A stretch of 62,898 nt of DNA from Bacteroidota bacterium. GTDB taxonomy: Bacteria; Bacteroidota; Bacteroidia; Bacteroidales; Prolixibacteraceae. The notes under the pieces are model-generated. The model did no database searches and was not told where the DNA came from. It saw only the letters and a list, made by a program, of their open reading frames with translations. The stretch covers positions 1-62,898 of the forward strand of contig JAUYMU010000098.1 in NCBI GenBank assembly GCA_030698405.1. Direction: 5' to 3'. The translations under genes and the position numbers were made by a program. Positions 53,618 to 62,898 of the stretch are shown piece by piece. Every line of letters starts with the position of its first letter. Position 1 is the stretch's first letter.

Positions 53618-55726
53618 ATGAAATCTACCGTAAGCAAAATAACCACCGTATTATTACTCTTGATTTCTGTGTCATTGCAGGCACAATACCGCGTTGAAGG
53701 AAAAGTTTTGGATACAAAAACTGTTTTGCCGGTGGAGTCATTCGATCAAGCTGTTGACACGATGATCAATATTCAGGAAGTAGTTGTAAAAGCATTTGGT
53801 TCCGAAAAACGGTTGTTCGATACACCCGGCTCAATCGGAGTTCTGACCAACCGGCAACTCGTTCGCGAACCATCGTTTACTTTGGCGCCTTCGGTCAACA
53901 AACTGGCCGGTGTCTGGATGCAAAGCGGCTCCATCAATACCAACCGGCTCACCATTCGAGGAATCGGAACCCGTTCGCCATACGGAACCAACAAAATCAG
54001 GGCATATTACGGCGATATTCCCCTTACCAACGGAGTAGGCGAAACAACCCTCGAAGACCTCGATCTTGACCAGATGGCCGACATCGAAATCATCAAAGGG
54101 TCTGCATCGGGTTTTTATGGTTCAGGATTGGGCGGCGTACTGCTGTTTAATCCGTCGAAACCAACAAGAACGCATTTTGCCCAAAGTGTTTCTGTCGGTT
54201 CGTTTGCAACAATTAAATACTCCGGAAAACTGGCCGTTGCAGCAAAAAACAGCAGTCATTCATTGGTTTACAGCCGTTTTAGTTCCGATGGTTACCGCGA
54301 AAACAATGAAACCAGCCGACACAATTTAACCTGGTCGTCAACATTTACCCGAAAACAAACCGCCGTCAGTTTGTTGGGAGCATTCATCCAAACCGAAGCT
54401 TTTATTCCCAGTTCCATCGACCTGAAAACATTTCAGGCAACTCCTGAAAAGGCTGCAGCAAACTGGGCCAATACGCGGGGATACGAAGACTATAAAAAAG
54501 CTTTCGGCGGAATGACCGTCCGGCAAAATTTCGACCGTAACTGGCTGGCCAAAGTCAGTATTTTCGGGCAATTCAACAAGAACAATGAACTCCGGCCATT
54601 CAACATCCTTCAGGAAAAAAACCATTATCTGGGAGAACGTTCGGTTCTGGAGAAAAAAATCATTTCAGGAAAAACAACCAGCCGCATTATGCTTGGCAAC
54701 GAGTTTTTCACCGAAAATTACCAGTGGCAAACACTTCAGAATAAAGACCGGGCAATTGGCAACCTTTTGTCGGACAACCAGGAATTTCGCTGGTACAACA
54801 ATGTTTTTTTCCTGACAGACCTGACCATTGAGGAGCAATTGATCGTTTCGGCCAGCCTGAACTGGAACCAGACCAGTTACCGTTACGAAGATCATTTTTT
54901 GTCGAATGGAGATCAGAGCGGGGAACAAAAGTTTCCGCAAATTGTATCGCCTCGCGTGGCGGTTACATGGCTTGCAGGTGAAAAACTTCGGATCTTTTCG
55001 GTGGTTAGTCACGGCTTCTCCCCTCCCACCCTCGAAGAAACTTTGATGCCCGGCGGACTGAGAAACACCTCAATCAAACCTGAAACCGGATGGAATTTCG
55101 AACTGGGGACAAAAGGTTCGGTTGGCAAATCCTTGTTTTTCGAGCTTTCGGCTTACTATATGAAAGTGAAAAATTTACTGGTAGCGCAACGTGCCGGCGA
55201 AGACGAATACATTGGAATCAACGCCGGGGGAACCAACCATCCCGGATTGGAAATTAAACTCGATTACCGTTTGATCAACCGGCCCGACTGGACAACTTTT
55301 TTCAGGATGAACAGCAGTTTTACACGTTACCGGTTTGCCGATTTTACCGATCGCGGAAATGATTATTCAGGAAATAAACTAACAGGAACACCTGAAATAC
55401 TGACCAACTGGATGATTGAAACCAGCCATGTCAAAGGATTTTTCCTGAACCTGCACTACCTTACAGTTGGGCGGATGCCTTTGCGCGACGATAATTCCAT
55501 TTTTACGGATGCCTATTCGCTTGCAAACTTAATGGCCGGATATGAAAAAACGTTTAAACACCTTTCAATCGGCATTTCAACGGGAGTTCAAAACCTTTTC
55601 GATGCCCGTTATGCTTCTATGGTTTTGATCAATGCAACTGCCGTCGGCACCCAATCTCCCCGCTATTATTACCCTGGATTGCCAAGGAATTTTAAATCAT
55701 CCTTAAGCTTGAAGTATTCGTTCTGA
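53618..55726 (+). CDS. TonB-dependent outer-membrane receptor
   Basis: A 702-residue TonB-dependent receptor with a signal peptide (residues 1-23), plug about 50-165 (TLAPSVNKLAGVWMQSGSIN, IRGIGTRSPYG, IEIIKGSASGFYGSGLGGVLLFNP) and a barrel ending in LSLKYSF. The size and plug resemble siderophore or metal receptors (FecA/CirA type) and not SusC. Between signal and plug only YRVEGKVLDTKT and about 20 further residues remain of the usual 80-residue carboxypeptidase-regulatory-like domain, so that domain looks shortened by internal deletion. Ligand unknown; no transport partners adjoin it. Confidence 0.9.
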   Translation: MKSTVSKITTVLLLLISVSLQAQYRVEGKVLDTKTVLPVESFDQAVDTMINIQEVVVKAFGSEKRLFDTPGSIGVLTNRQLVREPSFTLAPSVNKLAGVWMQSGSINTNRLTIRGIGTRSPYGTNKIRAYYGDIPLTNGVGETTLEDLDLDQMADIEIIKGSASGFYGSGLGGVLLFNPSKPTRTHFAQSVSVGSFATIKYSGKLAVAAKNSSHSLVYSRFSSDGYRENNETSRHNLTWSSTFTRKQTAVSLLGAFIQTEAFIPSSIDLKTFQATPEKAAANWANTRGYEDYKKAFGGMTVRQNFDRNWLAKVSIFGQFNKNNELRPFNILQEKNHYLGERSVLEKKIISGKTTSRIMLGNEFFTENYQWQTLQNKDRAIGNLLSDNQEFRWYNNVFFLTDLTIEEQLIVSASLNWNQTSYRYEDHFLSNGDQSGEQKFPQIVSPRVAVTWLAGEKLRIFSVVSHGFSPPTLEETLMPGGLRNTSIKPETGWNFELGTKGSVGKSLFFELSAYYMKVKNLLVAQRAGEDEYIGINAGGTNHPGLEIKLDYRLINRPDWTTFFRMNSSFTRYRFADFTDRGNDYSGNKLTGTPEILTNWMIETSHVKGFFLNLHYLTVGRMPLRDDNSIFTDAYSLANLMAGYEKTFKHLSIGISTGVQNLFDARYASMVLINATAVGTQSPRYYYPGLPRNFKSSLSLKYSF

Positions 55727-55789
55727 AAATCACAGAACGATTTTTCAGAAAAAAAAAGAAAAATCTTTGATATTTTGATATTCAACTCC

Positions 55790-55955
55790 TTCAGAGTTGC
55801 TTCCCATTTGCTTCATTTTCCATGGGTTACCACCCATGGTTATTCAAATTAAATCCTTTCAGGATTTTAAGTCTGAAAGACTTGAATATGAATAACCTCC
55901 GGCGAAACCGGAGGCATTGGGGTAAACGCAGGCACGAACCCCCGAGTGGGTTCAA
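55790..55955. repeat. REP-like hairpin module cluster C
   Basis: Contains CCATGGGTTACCACCCATGG, then GGTTATTCAAATTAAATCCTTTCAGGA at 55838-55864, which matches 38595-38621 at 26 of 27 bases, then GAATAACC (55890-55897) running into CCTCCGG-CGAAA-CCGGAGG (55896-55914), and finally GAACCC...GGGTTC (55936-55953). It lies between the receptor gene and dinB, which are convergent. Confidence 0.75.
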
Positions 55956-55985
55956 CCTTGTTTTAAACAAAACAATGATTTAACT

Positions 55986-57095
55986 TCAGGGAAACAACCG
56001 CAGTTGTCCCGATTTATCCTGACGACGCGTTGGAGGCAACAATTCACCAAAATTCGAAAGCGTAATCCCCAGCAGGCGCACGCTGTTTCCTTCAGGCCCG
56101 GTGGAAGCCAGCAGTTGTTTGGCCGTATCACGAATGATGTACAAATCGTCCACCGGATGTGCAAACGAATGATTTCGGGTAATCTGCCTGAAATCGCTGT
56201 ATTTTATTTTCAAGGTGATGGATCGCCCCTGCAGATCGTGCCTGGTTAAACGATTGTGTACTATTTGGGCGATTTTATCAAGCTCGAAGTTCATGTCGTC
56301 CACGCTTGTAAGGTCGTAGGCAAAAGTATCTTCGGCTCCCACGGATTTGGTTTCGCGGTGTGGTTCGACCTCCCGGTTATCAATACCCCGCACAATGTTG
56401 TAATAGAAACGGCCGGCTTTCCCGAAATGCCGGGTCAGTTCCTGTTCGCTCAGTTTCTTTAAATCCGCTCCGGTATGCAAACCCATGCTTTTCATTTTCT
56501 CTGCCGTCACTTTTCCAACGCCATGAAATTTTTCGACAGGGAGTTTTTCCATAAAAGCTTGAATTTTCGAAGGCCCGATAAAGGTCAATCCATCGGGTTT
56601 CCGAATGTCCGAAGCGATTTTGGCGATGAATTTGTTGACCGAAACTCCTGCCGAAGCAGTTAGATTTAACTCATTTTTAATGGCCTGCCTGATTTGTTTG
56701 GCTATTTCGATGGCCGAACCGATATTCTGCTTGTCGTTGGTTACATCCAGGTAAGCTTCATCCAGCGAAAGCGGTTCAATCAGGTCGGTATAGCGGGCAA
56801 ATATCTCGCGCATTTTTCTTGAAACCTCCTTGTACACCTCGAACCGGGGCCGCAAAAAAACAGCTTTCGGGCACAACTGAAAAGCCCTTTTTGAAGACAT
56901 TGCAGAGTGTATCCCAAACTTGCGGGCTTCGTAACTTGCAGTAGCCACCACTCCTCTCCGGCCATCGGGCAATCCGCCAACCACCACAGGCTGGCCTCTG
57001 TACTCCGGATGATCGCGCTGTTCGATGGACGCGTAAAAGGCATCCATATCAATATGAATGATTTTACGCTTTTCACCGCTGAATTGATTTTCCAT
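55986..57095 (-). CDS. dinB: DNA polymerase IV (Y family)
   Basis: A 369-residue translesion polymerase taken from the Met at 57095; a frame from 57134 would add 13 residues. Catalytic residues are Asp16 in HIDMDAFYAS and Asp112-Glu113 in LSLDEAYLDV; ASAGVSVNKFIAKIASD, the helix-hairpin-helix FHGVGKVTAEKMKSMG and the little-finger domain follow. The C-terminus ends QLRLFP, a good match to the beta-clamp binding pentapeptide. It copies damaged templates. No LexA-like site was recognised upstream. Confidence 0.96.
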   Translation of the reverse strand: MENQFSGEKRKIIHIDMDAFYASIEQRDHPEYRGQPVVVGGLPDGRRGVVATASYEARKFGIHSAMSSKRAFQLCPKAVFLRPRFEVYKEVSRKMREIFARYTDLIEPLSLDEAYLDVTNDKQNIGSAIEIAKQIRQAIKNELNLTASAGVSVNKFIAKIASDIRKPDGLTFIGPSKIQAFMEKLPVEKFHGVGKVTAEKMKSMGLHTGADLKKLSEQELTRHFGKAGRFYYNIVRGIDNREVEPHRETKSVGAEDTFAYDLTSVDDMNFELDKIAQIVHNRLTRHDLQGRSITLKIKYSDFRQITRNHSFAHPVDDLYIIRDTAKQLLASTGPEGNSVRLLGITLSNFGELLPPTRRQDKSGQLRLFP

Positions 57096-57339
57096 TAAAA
57101 CCGCTAAAGGATTATCCTGCAAATATAGGGACAATGATAGTACATGGATTCATTTTATAAATCCCTTGTTGTGACTGAAAATCCGGAACAATTCACTTTG
57201 TTGATTATTTCTATCATCCTGAAATACAATTGCTATATATCTTCATTCTCATTGACTTATATCATTCAGATTTAAAATTTGTTGAGATTTTAATTAGATA
57301 TATTTGATACTTCTAATGGTGTTCCCAAACAAGCTACAA

Positions 57340-57534
57340 ATGGAAAAGTCTGACCCTCTCAAGTTAAAAGCTATCCGCAAAGAAATTCAGGAGATAAAGG
57401 ACCGGATAAACCTGTTGGAAGCGACACTTGATATTAATAGCTGGAAAGAAACCCGATCCCAGCCATCAGATTCTGAACAAACCAATGGTGAGCCCGATCT
57501 GAAACTTACCTTGGAATCAGACGGTCTGATATAA
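57340..57534 (+). CDS. Small coiled-coil hypothetical protein
   Basis: A 64-residue frame from the ATG at 57340 (possible earlier starts at 57304 and 57316). Residues 6-32 (LKLKAIRKEIQEIKDRINLL) predict a coiled coil; the rest is polar and probably disordered. There is no signal peptide. It stands alone between divergent dinB and the gluconolactonase gene. No homologue recognised; the regular heptads and acidic tail make it a plausible gene, not a certain one. Confidence 0.45.
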   Translation: MEKSDPLKLKAIRKEIQEIKDRINLLEATLDINSWKETRSQPSDSEQTNGEPDLKLTLESDGLI

Positions 57535-57663
57535 TTTCTTCATCTCCCGATGATAATAATTAGTGATCGAATTATAACTTTAAGGTTTTATTCAATGTAA
57601 CAATACAACTTCAGAATAATTAGCTGAAGTATAAATTACAAACTTGCATAAATCAATAAAACC

Positions 57664-58563
57664 ATGACGAAATTCTTATCATTCGCACTGTTGTTATTTA
57701 TTGGATTTTCAGTCAGTTGCCAGGCAAATAAAACCAGCCACGACCAGATAATTGCCAAAGATGCAAAGGTTACCAAGGTTGGCAGCGGTTATGCCTTTAC
57801 CGAAGGACCATCGGTTGCCCCTGATGGCCGGGTATTTTTTACCGATCAGCCCAACGACAAAATTGATGTGTGGAGCGAGGATGGTACCATTACCACTTTT
57901 ATGCAGCCATGTGACCGTTCCAACGGAACTTATTTCAATAAAAACGGCGAATTGGTTGCCTGTGCTGATTTGCACAACCGGCTGGTGGTAATTTCTACTG
58001 ACAAACAAATGAAAACCATTGCTGAAAATTACAACGGACAGCCATTAAACGCGCCCAACGACTTATGGATTGCGCCCAACGGTGGCATCTATTTTACCGA
58101 TCCGTATTATCACCGCAATTACTGGGTAAGCGGTCGCACGGAACTTCAGGATAAACGGGGCGTGTATTATCTCACTCCTGAAGGAAAAGTTATTCGTGTA
58201 ATCGATGACTACAAACAACCCAACGGACTGATTGGTACTCCTGACGGCAAAACACTTTATGTGAGCGACATCAACGATGGCAAAATCTGGAAATACACCA
58301 TCAATGCCGATGGAACACTTGGCAACAAAACCTTTTTTGCTCCTGAAGGATCAGATGGAATGAGCATTGACAACAAAGGCAATGTTTACCTTACCAACAA
58401 AGTCGTCTCAGTATTTAATCCGAAAGGTGAAAATATTGCCCGGATTGAAGTGCCGGAATCGCCATCAAATGTATGCTTTGGCGGCAAAAAACGTGATATC
58501 CTTTTCATCACTGCCCGCACTTCGGTTTATACCTTGAAAATGAAAGTCAAAGGAGTTAATTAG
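57664..58563 (+). CDS. SMP-30/gluconolactonase-like lipoprotein
   Basis: A 299-residue protein with lipobox SVSC (Cys19) and the SGL six-bladed propeller: [19 protein letters not shown] near residue 42, [19 protein letters not shown] near 125 and [19 protein letters not shown] near 178, which hold the usual calcium-binding Glu, Asn and Asp positions (GPS, NDL, NG/D segments). It would open sugar lactones in the periplasm or at the outer membrane. It lies seven bases before glpK, suggesting joint transcription. Confidence 0.88.
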   Translation: MTKFLSFALLLFIGFSVSCQANKTSHDQIIAKDAKVTKVGSGYAFTEGPSVAPDGRVFFTDQPNDKIDVWSEDGTITTFMQPCDRSNGTYFNKNGELVACADLHNRLVVISTDKQMKTIAENYNGQPLNAPNDLWIAPNGGIYFTDPYYHRNYWVSGRTELQDKRGVYYLTPEGKVIRVIDDYKQPNGLIGTPDGKTLYVSDINDGKIWKYTINADGTLGNKTFFAPEGSDGMSIDNKGNVYLTNKVVSVFNPKGENIARIEVPESPSNVCFGGKKRDILFITARTSVYTLKMKVKGVN

Positions 58564-58570
58564 CAAAAGA

Positions 58571-60067
58571 ATGAGAGATTTTATACTGGCATTCGATCAG
58601 GGAACCACCAGTTCCCGCGCAATAGTTTTCGACCGGCAAGGCCATCAGGTGGCAACAGCTCAAAAAGAATTTACACAATACTACCCCGAACCGGGTTGGG
58701 TAGAACATGACCCGGAAGAAATATGGTCAACACAAGCAGGCGTTGCAGTTGAATCCATCACCAAAGCCGGGCTTGAAATGACCAACATTGCCGCTGTCGG
58801 AATCACCAATCAGCGTGAAACTACGGTAGTGTGGAACCGCAAAACCGGCAAACCTGTTTATAACGCAATCGTATGGCAGGACCGGCGCACTGCCGATTTC
58901 TGCGATGAGTTAAAAAATGGCGGGTTGAGTCAGCAAATACTAGAAAAAACCGGATTAATCATCGATGCTTATTTTTCGGCAACAAAAATACGATGGATCC
59001 TGAACAATGTAAAAGGAGCGCGAAAACAGGCTGAAGCCGGACAACTGGCCTTTGGAACCATCGATTCGTGGCTGGTTTGGAACCTTACCCGCGGAAAATT
59101 ACACATTACGGATGTGACGAATGCTTCGCGAACCATGCTGTTCAATATTCACACGCTCAAATGGGACGACGATTTACTCCGTATTTTTGATATTCCGCAA
59201 AATATGCTTCCTGAAGTAAAATCTTCCAGCGAAATCTACGGAACCACTGCCGGACATCTTGCTCCCGGAATCACCATTTCAGGTATTGCGGGAGATCAGC
59301 AGGCTGCATTGTTTGGCCAGATGTGCATTGAGCCGGGAATGGTGAAGAACACCTATGGAACTGGTTGTTTTATGGTGATGAACATCGGCAATAAACCAAT
59401 CGTTTCAAAAAGCAATTTGCTTACAACCATCGCCTGGAAGATTGGGGACGAAACTACATATGCACTCGAAGGAAGTATTTTCATTGCAGGAGCAGTTGTT
59501 CAGTGGTTGCGCGATGGTCTTGGCATCATCAAAAAATCGGTGGATGTTGAGCGGCTTGCAGCTAAAGTTGACGACAGCGGTGGTGTTTATTTCGTTCCAG
59601 CTTTTGCCGGAATGGGCGCTCCTCACTGGAACCAACATGCCCGCGGACTAATCGTCGGATTGACCAGAGGTTCAACATCCGCACACATTGCCCGTGCAGC
59701 GCTCGACAGTATTGCCTATCAAACCTACGAAGTATTGCTTGCCATGCAAAAAGATTCAGGAATAAAAATAAGTGAATTACGGGTTGACGGAGGTGCAACC
59801 GTAAACAACCAACTGATGCAATTTCAGTCGGATTTATTACAGACAAAAGTAATAAGGCCAGCTTATACTGAAACAACAGCTTTGGGAGCCGCCTATTTAG
59901 CGGGTCTGGCAGTAAATTTCTGGAGCGATTTGAATGAGGTTAAACAACAATGGCAAATAGGCCGGATCTTTTCGCCTGCGATAAATCCTGAAGAAACCGT
60001 TTCACTGATAAAAGGCTGGAATCGCGCCATTAAAGCGTCACATGCCTGGGCTGATGATAAGGAATGA
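58571..60067 (+). CDS. glpK: Glycerol kinase
   Basis: A 498-residue FGGY-family kinase of standard GlpK length: [17 protein letters not shown] at the start, [46 protein letters not shown], and [13 protein letters not shown] with the ATP-binding GTGCFM later. It phosphorylates glycerol to glycerol 3-phosphate. glpF and glpD are not beside it; instead it follows the gluconolactonase-like gene. A hairpin and T-run follow the stop. Confidence 0.97.
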   Translation: MRDFILAFDQGTTSSRAIVFDRQGHQVATAQKEFTQYYPEPGWVEHDPEEIWSTQAGVAVESITKAGLEMTNIAAVGITNQRETTVVWNRKTGKPVYNAIVWQDRRTADFCDELKNGGLSQQILEKTGLIIDAYFSATKIRWILNNVKGARKQAEAGQLAFGTIDSWLVWNLTRGKLHITDVTNASRTMLFNIHTLKWDDDLLRIFDIPQNMLPEVKSSSEIYGTTAGHLAPGITISGIAGDQQAALFGQMCIEPGMVKNTYGTGCFMVMNIGNKPIVSKSNLLTTIAWKIGDETTYALEGSIFIAGAVVQWLRDGLGIIKKSVDVERLAAKVDDSGGVYFVPAFAGMGAPHWNQHARGLIVGLTRGSTSAHIARAALDSIAYQTYEVLLAMQKDSGIKISELRVDGGATVNNQLMQFQSDLLQTKVIRPAYTETTALGAAYLAGLAVNFWSDLNEVKQQWQIGRIFSPAINPEETVSLIKGWNRAIKASHAWADDKE

Positions 60068-60091
60068 GTTTCATTTTCAGTGCACTTTATT

Positions 60092-60114
60092 GAACCCACG
60101 TCGGGGTTCTTTTT
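60092..60114 (+). terminator. Terminator after glpK
   Basis: GAACCC (60092-60097) pairs with GGGTTC (60104-60109) and is followed by TTTTT. The stem is similar to the GAACCC/GGGTTC hairpins found in the repeat clusters at 55936-55953 and near 60257-60274. Confidence 0.6.
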
Positions 60115-60129
60115 GTAGGTTATTGTTTT

Positions 60130-60280
60130 ACCCCGCACTTCGTACGGGGTTATTCAAATTGAACCACATTCGTGGTTTCGAAGAGAAAATCCGAAAAGGA
60201 TTTAATCTGAATAACCACGGGTGTAAACCCGTGGTAAATAGAACGATGTGATTTGGAACCCCAAAGTGGGTTCAATTAGA
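60130..60280. repeat. REP-like hairpin module cluster D
   Basis: CCCCG...CGGGG runs into GGTTATTCAAATT (60148-60160) and CCACATTCGTGG; after an AATCC...GGATT pair comes GAATAACC (60209-60216) leading into CCACGGG-TGTAAA-CCCGTGG (60215-60234) and GAACCCCAAAGTGGGTTC. This repeats the plan of clusters A and C with different stem sequences. Confidence 0.75.
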
Positions 60281-60321
60281 AACCGTATCTCAATCCTTAA
60301 TTCGAATAAATCATCACTCCT

Positions 60322-61344
60322 ATGTCCCGAATACAATTTGACGAAATGAAAGCCACCATCAAACAGGCTTTTCTGAATGCCGGAATGCCGGAAGACAAAG
60401 CGGAAGTTTGTGCCCGAATCCATACCGAATCAAGCCGGGACGGTGTTTATTCGCACGGACTGAACCGGGTTGAGCGGTTTGTTGAGTATATTGGAAAAGA
60501 CTGGGTTGATGTAAACGCGGTTCCAACCCTTGAAATAAACCTCGGTGCAATGGAAGTTTACAACGGAAACCTTGGACCTGGGATTACAAATGCCATTTTT
60601 GCCATGAACCGTGCTACCGAGATTGCAGCACAAAACGGACTGGGACTGGTTAGTCTGAACAATACGACACACTGGATGCGCGGTGGAGCCTACGGTTGGC
60701 AGGCGGCTGAGAAAGGCTTTATAGGTATCTGCTGGACGAACACAGAATCGTGTATGCCAGCCTGGGGCGCTAAATCCGGTGGCATTGGCAACAACCCGTT
60801 TATCATGGCAGTTCCCCGAAAAGAAGGTCACATTGTTCTGGACATGGCCATGTCGCAATATTCCTACGGAAAGCTTCAGGTTACCCGCCTGAAAAACGAA
60901 AAACTTCCGTTTGCAGGAGGTTTTGATCAGGATGGAAATCTCACGGATGAACCTGGCACAATTGAAGAAACCCGCAGAATTTTACCAATGGGATACTGGA
61001 AAGGTTCAGGGTTTGCTGTTCTTCTGGATGTTATCTCCGCTTTATTATCTGGAGGTCTCACCACTGCCGGAATTGACAATTCAGGAAAAGGTAGCTGCGG
61101 AAGCTGTTGCCAGGTGTTTATTGCGATTGACCCGTTAAAAATAAATACACAGGAATTTATCGATCAGGCATTCTGCGAAACCATTGAACAACTCAAATCG
61201 TCTGTTCCGGCGAAAGAAAACGGCGAAATATTTTATCCCGGCGAACAATCGCTCAAAACCCGGCATGAAAACATGGAATTGGGTATTCCGGTTGATGACG
61301 GGGTATGGGCAAAGGTGAAAGAATTGGCAAATCTAAAACATTAA
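60322..61344 (+). CDS. Malate/L-lactate dehydrogenase family oxidoreductase, DlgD-like
   Basis: A 340-residue member of the Ldh_2 family, closest in motifs to 2,3-diketo-L-gulonate reductase (YiaK/DlgD): SSRDGVYSHGLNRVERF with the catalytic His region near residue 47, LNNTTHWMRGGAYGWQAAEK near 118 and CMPAWGAKSGGIGNNPF near 142, and the cofactor region LDMAMSQYSYGKLQ. It would reduce a keto sugar acid with NAD(P)H in the cytoplasm. It overlaps the end of the convergent membrane protein gene by four bases. Family is secure, exact substrate is not. Confidence 0.88.
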   Translation: MSRIQFDEMKATIKQAFLNAGMPEDKAEVCARIHTESSRDGVYSHGLNRVERFVEYIGKDWVDVNAVPTLEINLGAMEVYNGNLGPGITNAIFAMNRATEIAAQNGLGLVSLNNTTHWMRGGAYGWQAAEKGFIGICWTNTESCMPAWGAKSGGIGNNPFIMAVPRKEGHIVLDMAMSQYSYGKLQVTRLKNEKLPFAGGFDQDGNLTDEPGTIEETRRILPMGYWKGSGFAVLLDVISALLSGGLTTAGIDNSGKGSCGSCCQVFIAIDPLKINTQEFIDQAFCETIEQLKSSVPAKENGEIFYPGEQSLKTRHENMELGIPVDDGVWAKVKELANLKH

Positions 61345-61940
61345 AATACCTGAAAAAGTACAAGGGCATAAACCCAAAACCTTACAAACCGGAAAAGAGC
61401 CCAGCCTAAATAATTTTTTATATCGTATTTAATTAAACCGCAGGCAAAACTCACCACCGAATGAGGCACCGGAAGCATTGCGCCAACAAAAACAAAAATA
61501 CCTCCCCATTTACGCAAATGAACAAGGTGTGCCGCAATTTTCATCTCAATATACCTCTTAACAATTGGAATCCGGTAAAATTGTGTGCCAATAAAATAAG
61601 CGAAAATACCACCGATATATGACAGGGCTGCAATAATAAACAAGAACAACCAGGGAGTGATTGATTTCGCACTCCAGGCAATAAATATTTCAGGAGGAAG
61701 CAAGCCAAAAAAAGTTTCGGAAATCAAAAAAGTCACGAAAATAGAAGTTGTTGAAAAAGTTTCAACAACTGTATTCAGCAATGAATTAAAATCAAGGAAA
61801 AAATACTCCAACACAACGAATACGGCAACAAACAGTAGAATTGCCAGTCCTCCTTTGATAGCGGTACTTTTTAAAAAATCATAAAATTTCGTTATCCTGT
61901 AATAACGGTTCAACAAAGCTAATTTCTCATATCTACTCAT
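61341..61940 (-). CDS. VTT/DedA-like membrane protein
   Basis: A 199-residue membrane protein with a first helix at about 28-50 (GGLAILLFVAVFVVLEYFF) and the VTT domain from about 70 to 199: ETFFGLLPPEIFIAW, a re-entrant and helical part with GGIFAYFIGTQF, and FVGAMLPVPHSVVSFACGLIKY. DedA/VTT proteins are implicated in lipid scrambling and membrane homeostasis. It is shorter than typical DedA proteins but complete in its core. Convergent with the DlgD-like gene. Confidence 0.82.
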   Translation of the reverse strand: MSRYEKLALLNRYYRITKFYDFLKSTAIKGGLAILLFVAVFVVLEYFFLDFNSLLNTVVETFSTTSIFVTFLISETFFGLLPPEIFIAWSAKSITPWLFLFIIAALSYIGGIFAYFIGTQFYRIPIVKRYIEMKIAAHLVHLRKWGGIFVFVGAMLPVPHSVVSFACGLIKYDIKNYLGWALFRFVRFWVYALVLFQVF

Positions 61941-62114
61941 AATCCTTACTCCTCATATCAATCTATTCTTGATTATACATATTTTCATTCTGAAAATCAA
62001 CAGAGATAATTGAACAGGAACAACCTGCACAATAAACTCCAATCTCAATACTACAATAGTAGCTGTCATCGAAGTATTATCCGGGTAATTTAGTTAAGCT
62101 GAAAATTGTCAGGA

Positions 62115-62411
62115 TTATTTAGGCGGCTGCCAAAAAGCGTAGTTGAATGATTTATTAAAATGGCATTTCTTTTCAACAATTCTTTGTTCTATAATTGAAA
62201 AACAAGTGCATGGTATATAGGTAATTATTGAACTCTGATCTTCAGGTTCGTCAAATTCAAAAGAAAATATTTCACCCTCGGGAGCTTGTTCATTTTCATG
62301 ATTCTCAATCACAAACAATTTCTGTTCGAACTGGAAAGTTGAATTCCCCATTGCCTGAGCAAGTGTGAAAAAGAAAACAATAAAAAAAACTATCTTTTTT
62401 AATAAATCCAT
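62115..62411 (-). CDS. Small exported hypothetical protein
   Basis: A 98-residue frame from the Met at 62411 begins with a signal peptide (MDLLKKIVFFIVFFFTLAQA). The mature part is acidic in the middle (HENEQAPEGEIFSFEFDEPE) with Cys residues near the end (YIPCTCF, KKCHF). The frame is open further upstream into the group II intron remnant, but the signal peptide argues for the start at 62411. No family recognised. The gap 61941-62114 before it shows nothing. Confidence 0.5.
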   Translation of the reverse strand: MDLLKKIVFFIVFFFTLAQAMGNSTFQFEQKLFVIENHENEQAPEGEIFSFEFDEPEDQSSIITYIPCTCFSIIEQRIVEKKCHFNKSFNYAFWQPPK

Positions 62412-62520
62412 ACAACTGCAATAGTAATTAAAAAATGAGAACATCATCATGTTTCGATTGAGCAATAACAAATATTCTAATGAAAAGTTGTTATTGCGCG
62501 CTTCAATATTAAAATCGGAT

Positions 62521-62898
62521 AGGAGAAACGGGATTAGTTCCCATTTATAGGCTTGATTTAAATTGGACGGTGATAAAATTTGCTCCAACATTCCATTACT
62601 CGGTCGATCGGCATTAGTGATGTTGTTTTCAGTTATCCTGATGTAGGTCTGCCCTCCTGCATACCCTTCGAGTTCCGCTCTATTTCTTTGCAGCCAGGTA
62701 TCTTCCGCTAATATGGCCTCGGACTTCGGCGTGAGCTCAGTCGAACGCTGACTTCAGATTCAGACTTCCTGACCCCATCCTGATAACTACATGAAAATAA
62801 ATTAGATCGTAAATGGGTTGTCGTAAATCAAACTGTCGTAAATTTGGTAAAAAGATATCCATATGCAAATGCAACTGCCCATATTCCCAGAAAGTACA
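62521..62898 (-). mobile_element. Degraded group II intron: 5' part and start of its reverse transcriptase
   Basis: On the minus strand the ATG at 62591 opens MLEQILSPSNLNQAYK, the typical N-terminus of group II intron-encoded reverse transcriptases, then jumps to WELIPFLLS, which resembles a segment normally about 18 residues further on, before similarity ends. The bases upstream (62592-62750) contain GAAGTCCGAGGCCATATTAGC, CAGGATAACTGAAAAC and GCCGATCGACCGAG, sequences that resemble the RNA region preceding such reading frames. The catalytic RT domains and domain V are absent. TCGTAAAT occurs three times at 62807-62843. The element continues beyond the window. Confidence 0.6.

Noticed and set aside
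62807-62843. Three TCGTAAAT repeats spaced 14-15 bases as an iteron-type origin
   Set aside because: Three short copies without DnaA boxes or a replication gene are insufficient, and the stretch lies upstream of a group II intron remnant.

Overview
The window comes from a Bacteroidota chromosome, probably a polysaccharide-degrading member of Bacteroidales/Marinilabiliales. This is inferred from two SusC/SusD pairs, an ECF sigma/FecR system feeding an STN-containing SusC, a type IX secretion C-terminal signal on an esterase, Bacteroidota-type promoters (TAnnTTTG), DPP IV and DUF6588 genes, and moderately low GC. No rRNA, tRNA or CRISPR array was seen.

Region 1 (about 0.1-20.2 kb, all minus strand) is one long polysaccharide utilisation locus. 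In transcription order it holds an ECF sigma factor, an orphan HicB-like protein, a FecR anti-sigma factor, STN-SusC, SusD, a TIM-barrel lipoprotein, a sulfatase, a three-part esterase/TIM-barrel/esterase protein, another TIM-barrel hydrolase, a second sulfatase, a T9SS-secreted esterase and a GH42-like hydrolase. The enzyme set points to a sulfated and esterified polysaccharide; the identity is not decided by sequence alone. A truncated IS701-like transposase lies at its far end and a probable MITE lies just upstream of the sigma gene.

Region 2 (20.7-32.8 kb) is mostly core genome: DPP IV, a DUF6588 protein, the thrS-infC-rpmI-rplT operon (infC apparently starts at AUA behind a strong Shine-Dalgarno), a clan-D-like glycosidase, an FRG-domain protein, kdsA, a Tat-exported Dabb protein and a fused SpmA/SpmB-like membrane protein.

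Region 3 (32.9-45.8 kb) is an uronate locus: a SusC/SusD pair, then DUF4861, kduD, kduI and a GH88 unsaturated glucuronyl hydrolase on the minus strand, with a divergent LacI regulator and a NhaC antiporter. A palindromic operator overlaps the -33 region of the kdu promoter. GH88 would release 4-deoxy-5-keto-uronate, which KduI and KduD carry to 2-keto-3-deoxygluconate; no lyase, KdgK or KdgA is in the window.

Region 4 (45.9-53.4 kb) holds two paralogous exported proteins, one with about 24 TPR-like repeats, then an APH-kinase/RapZ-C fusion and a 42-residue four-cysteine protein. Region 5 (53.6-62.9 kb) holds a TonB-dependent receptor, DNA polymerase IV, a gluconolactonase-like lipoprotein with glycerol kinase, a DlgD-like reductase, a VTT-domain membrane protein, and at the right edge a degraded group II intron.

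Four intergenic stretches (38.4-38.9, 53.4-53.6, 55.8-56.0, 60.1-60.3 kb) carry REP-like hairpin modules; three of them share a conserved linker whose neighbouring stems vary with pairing preserved.
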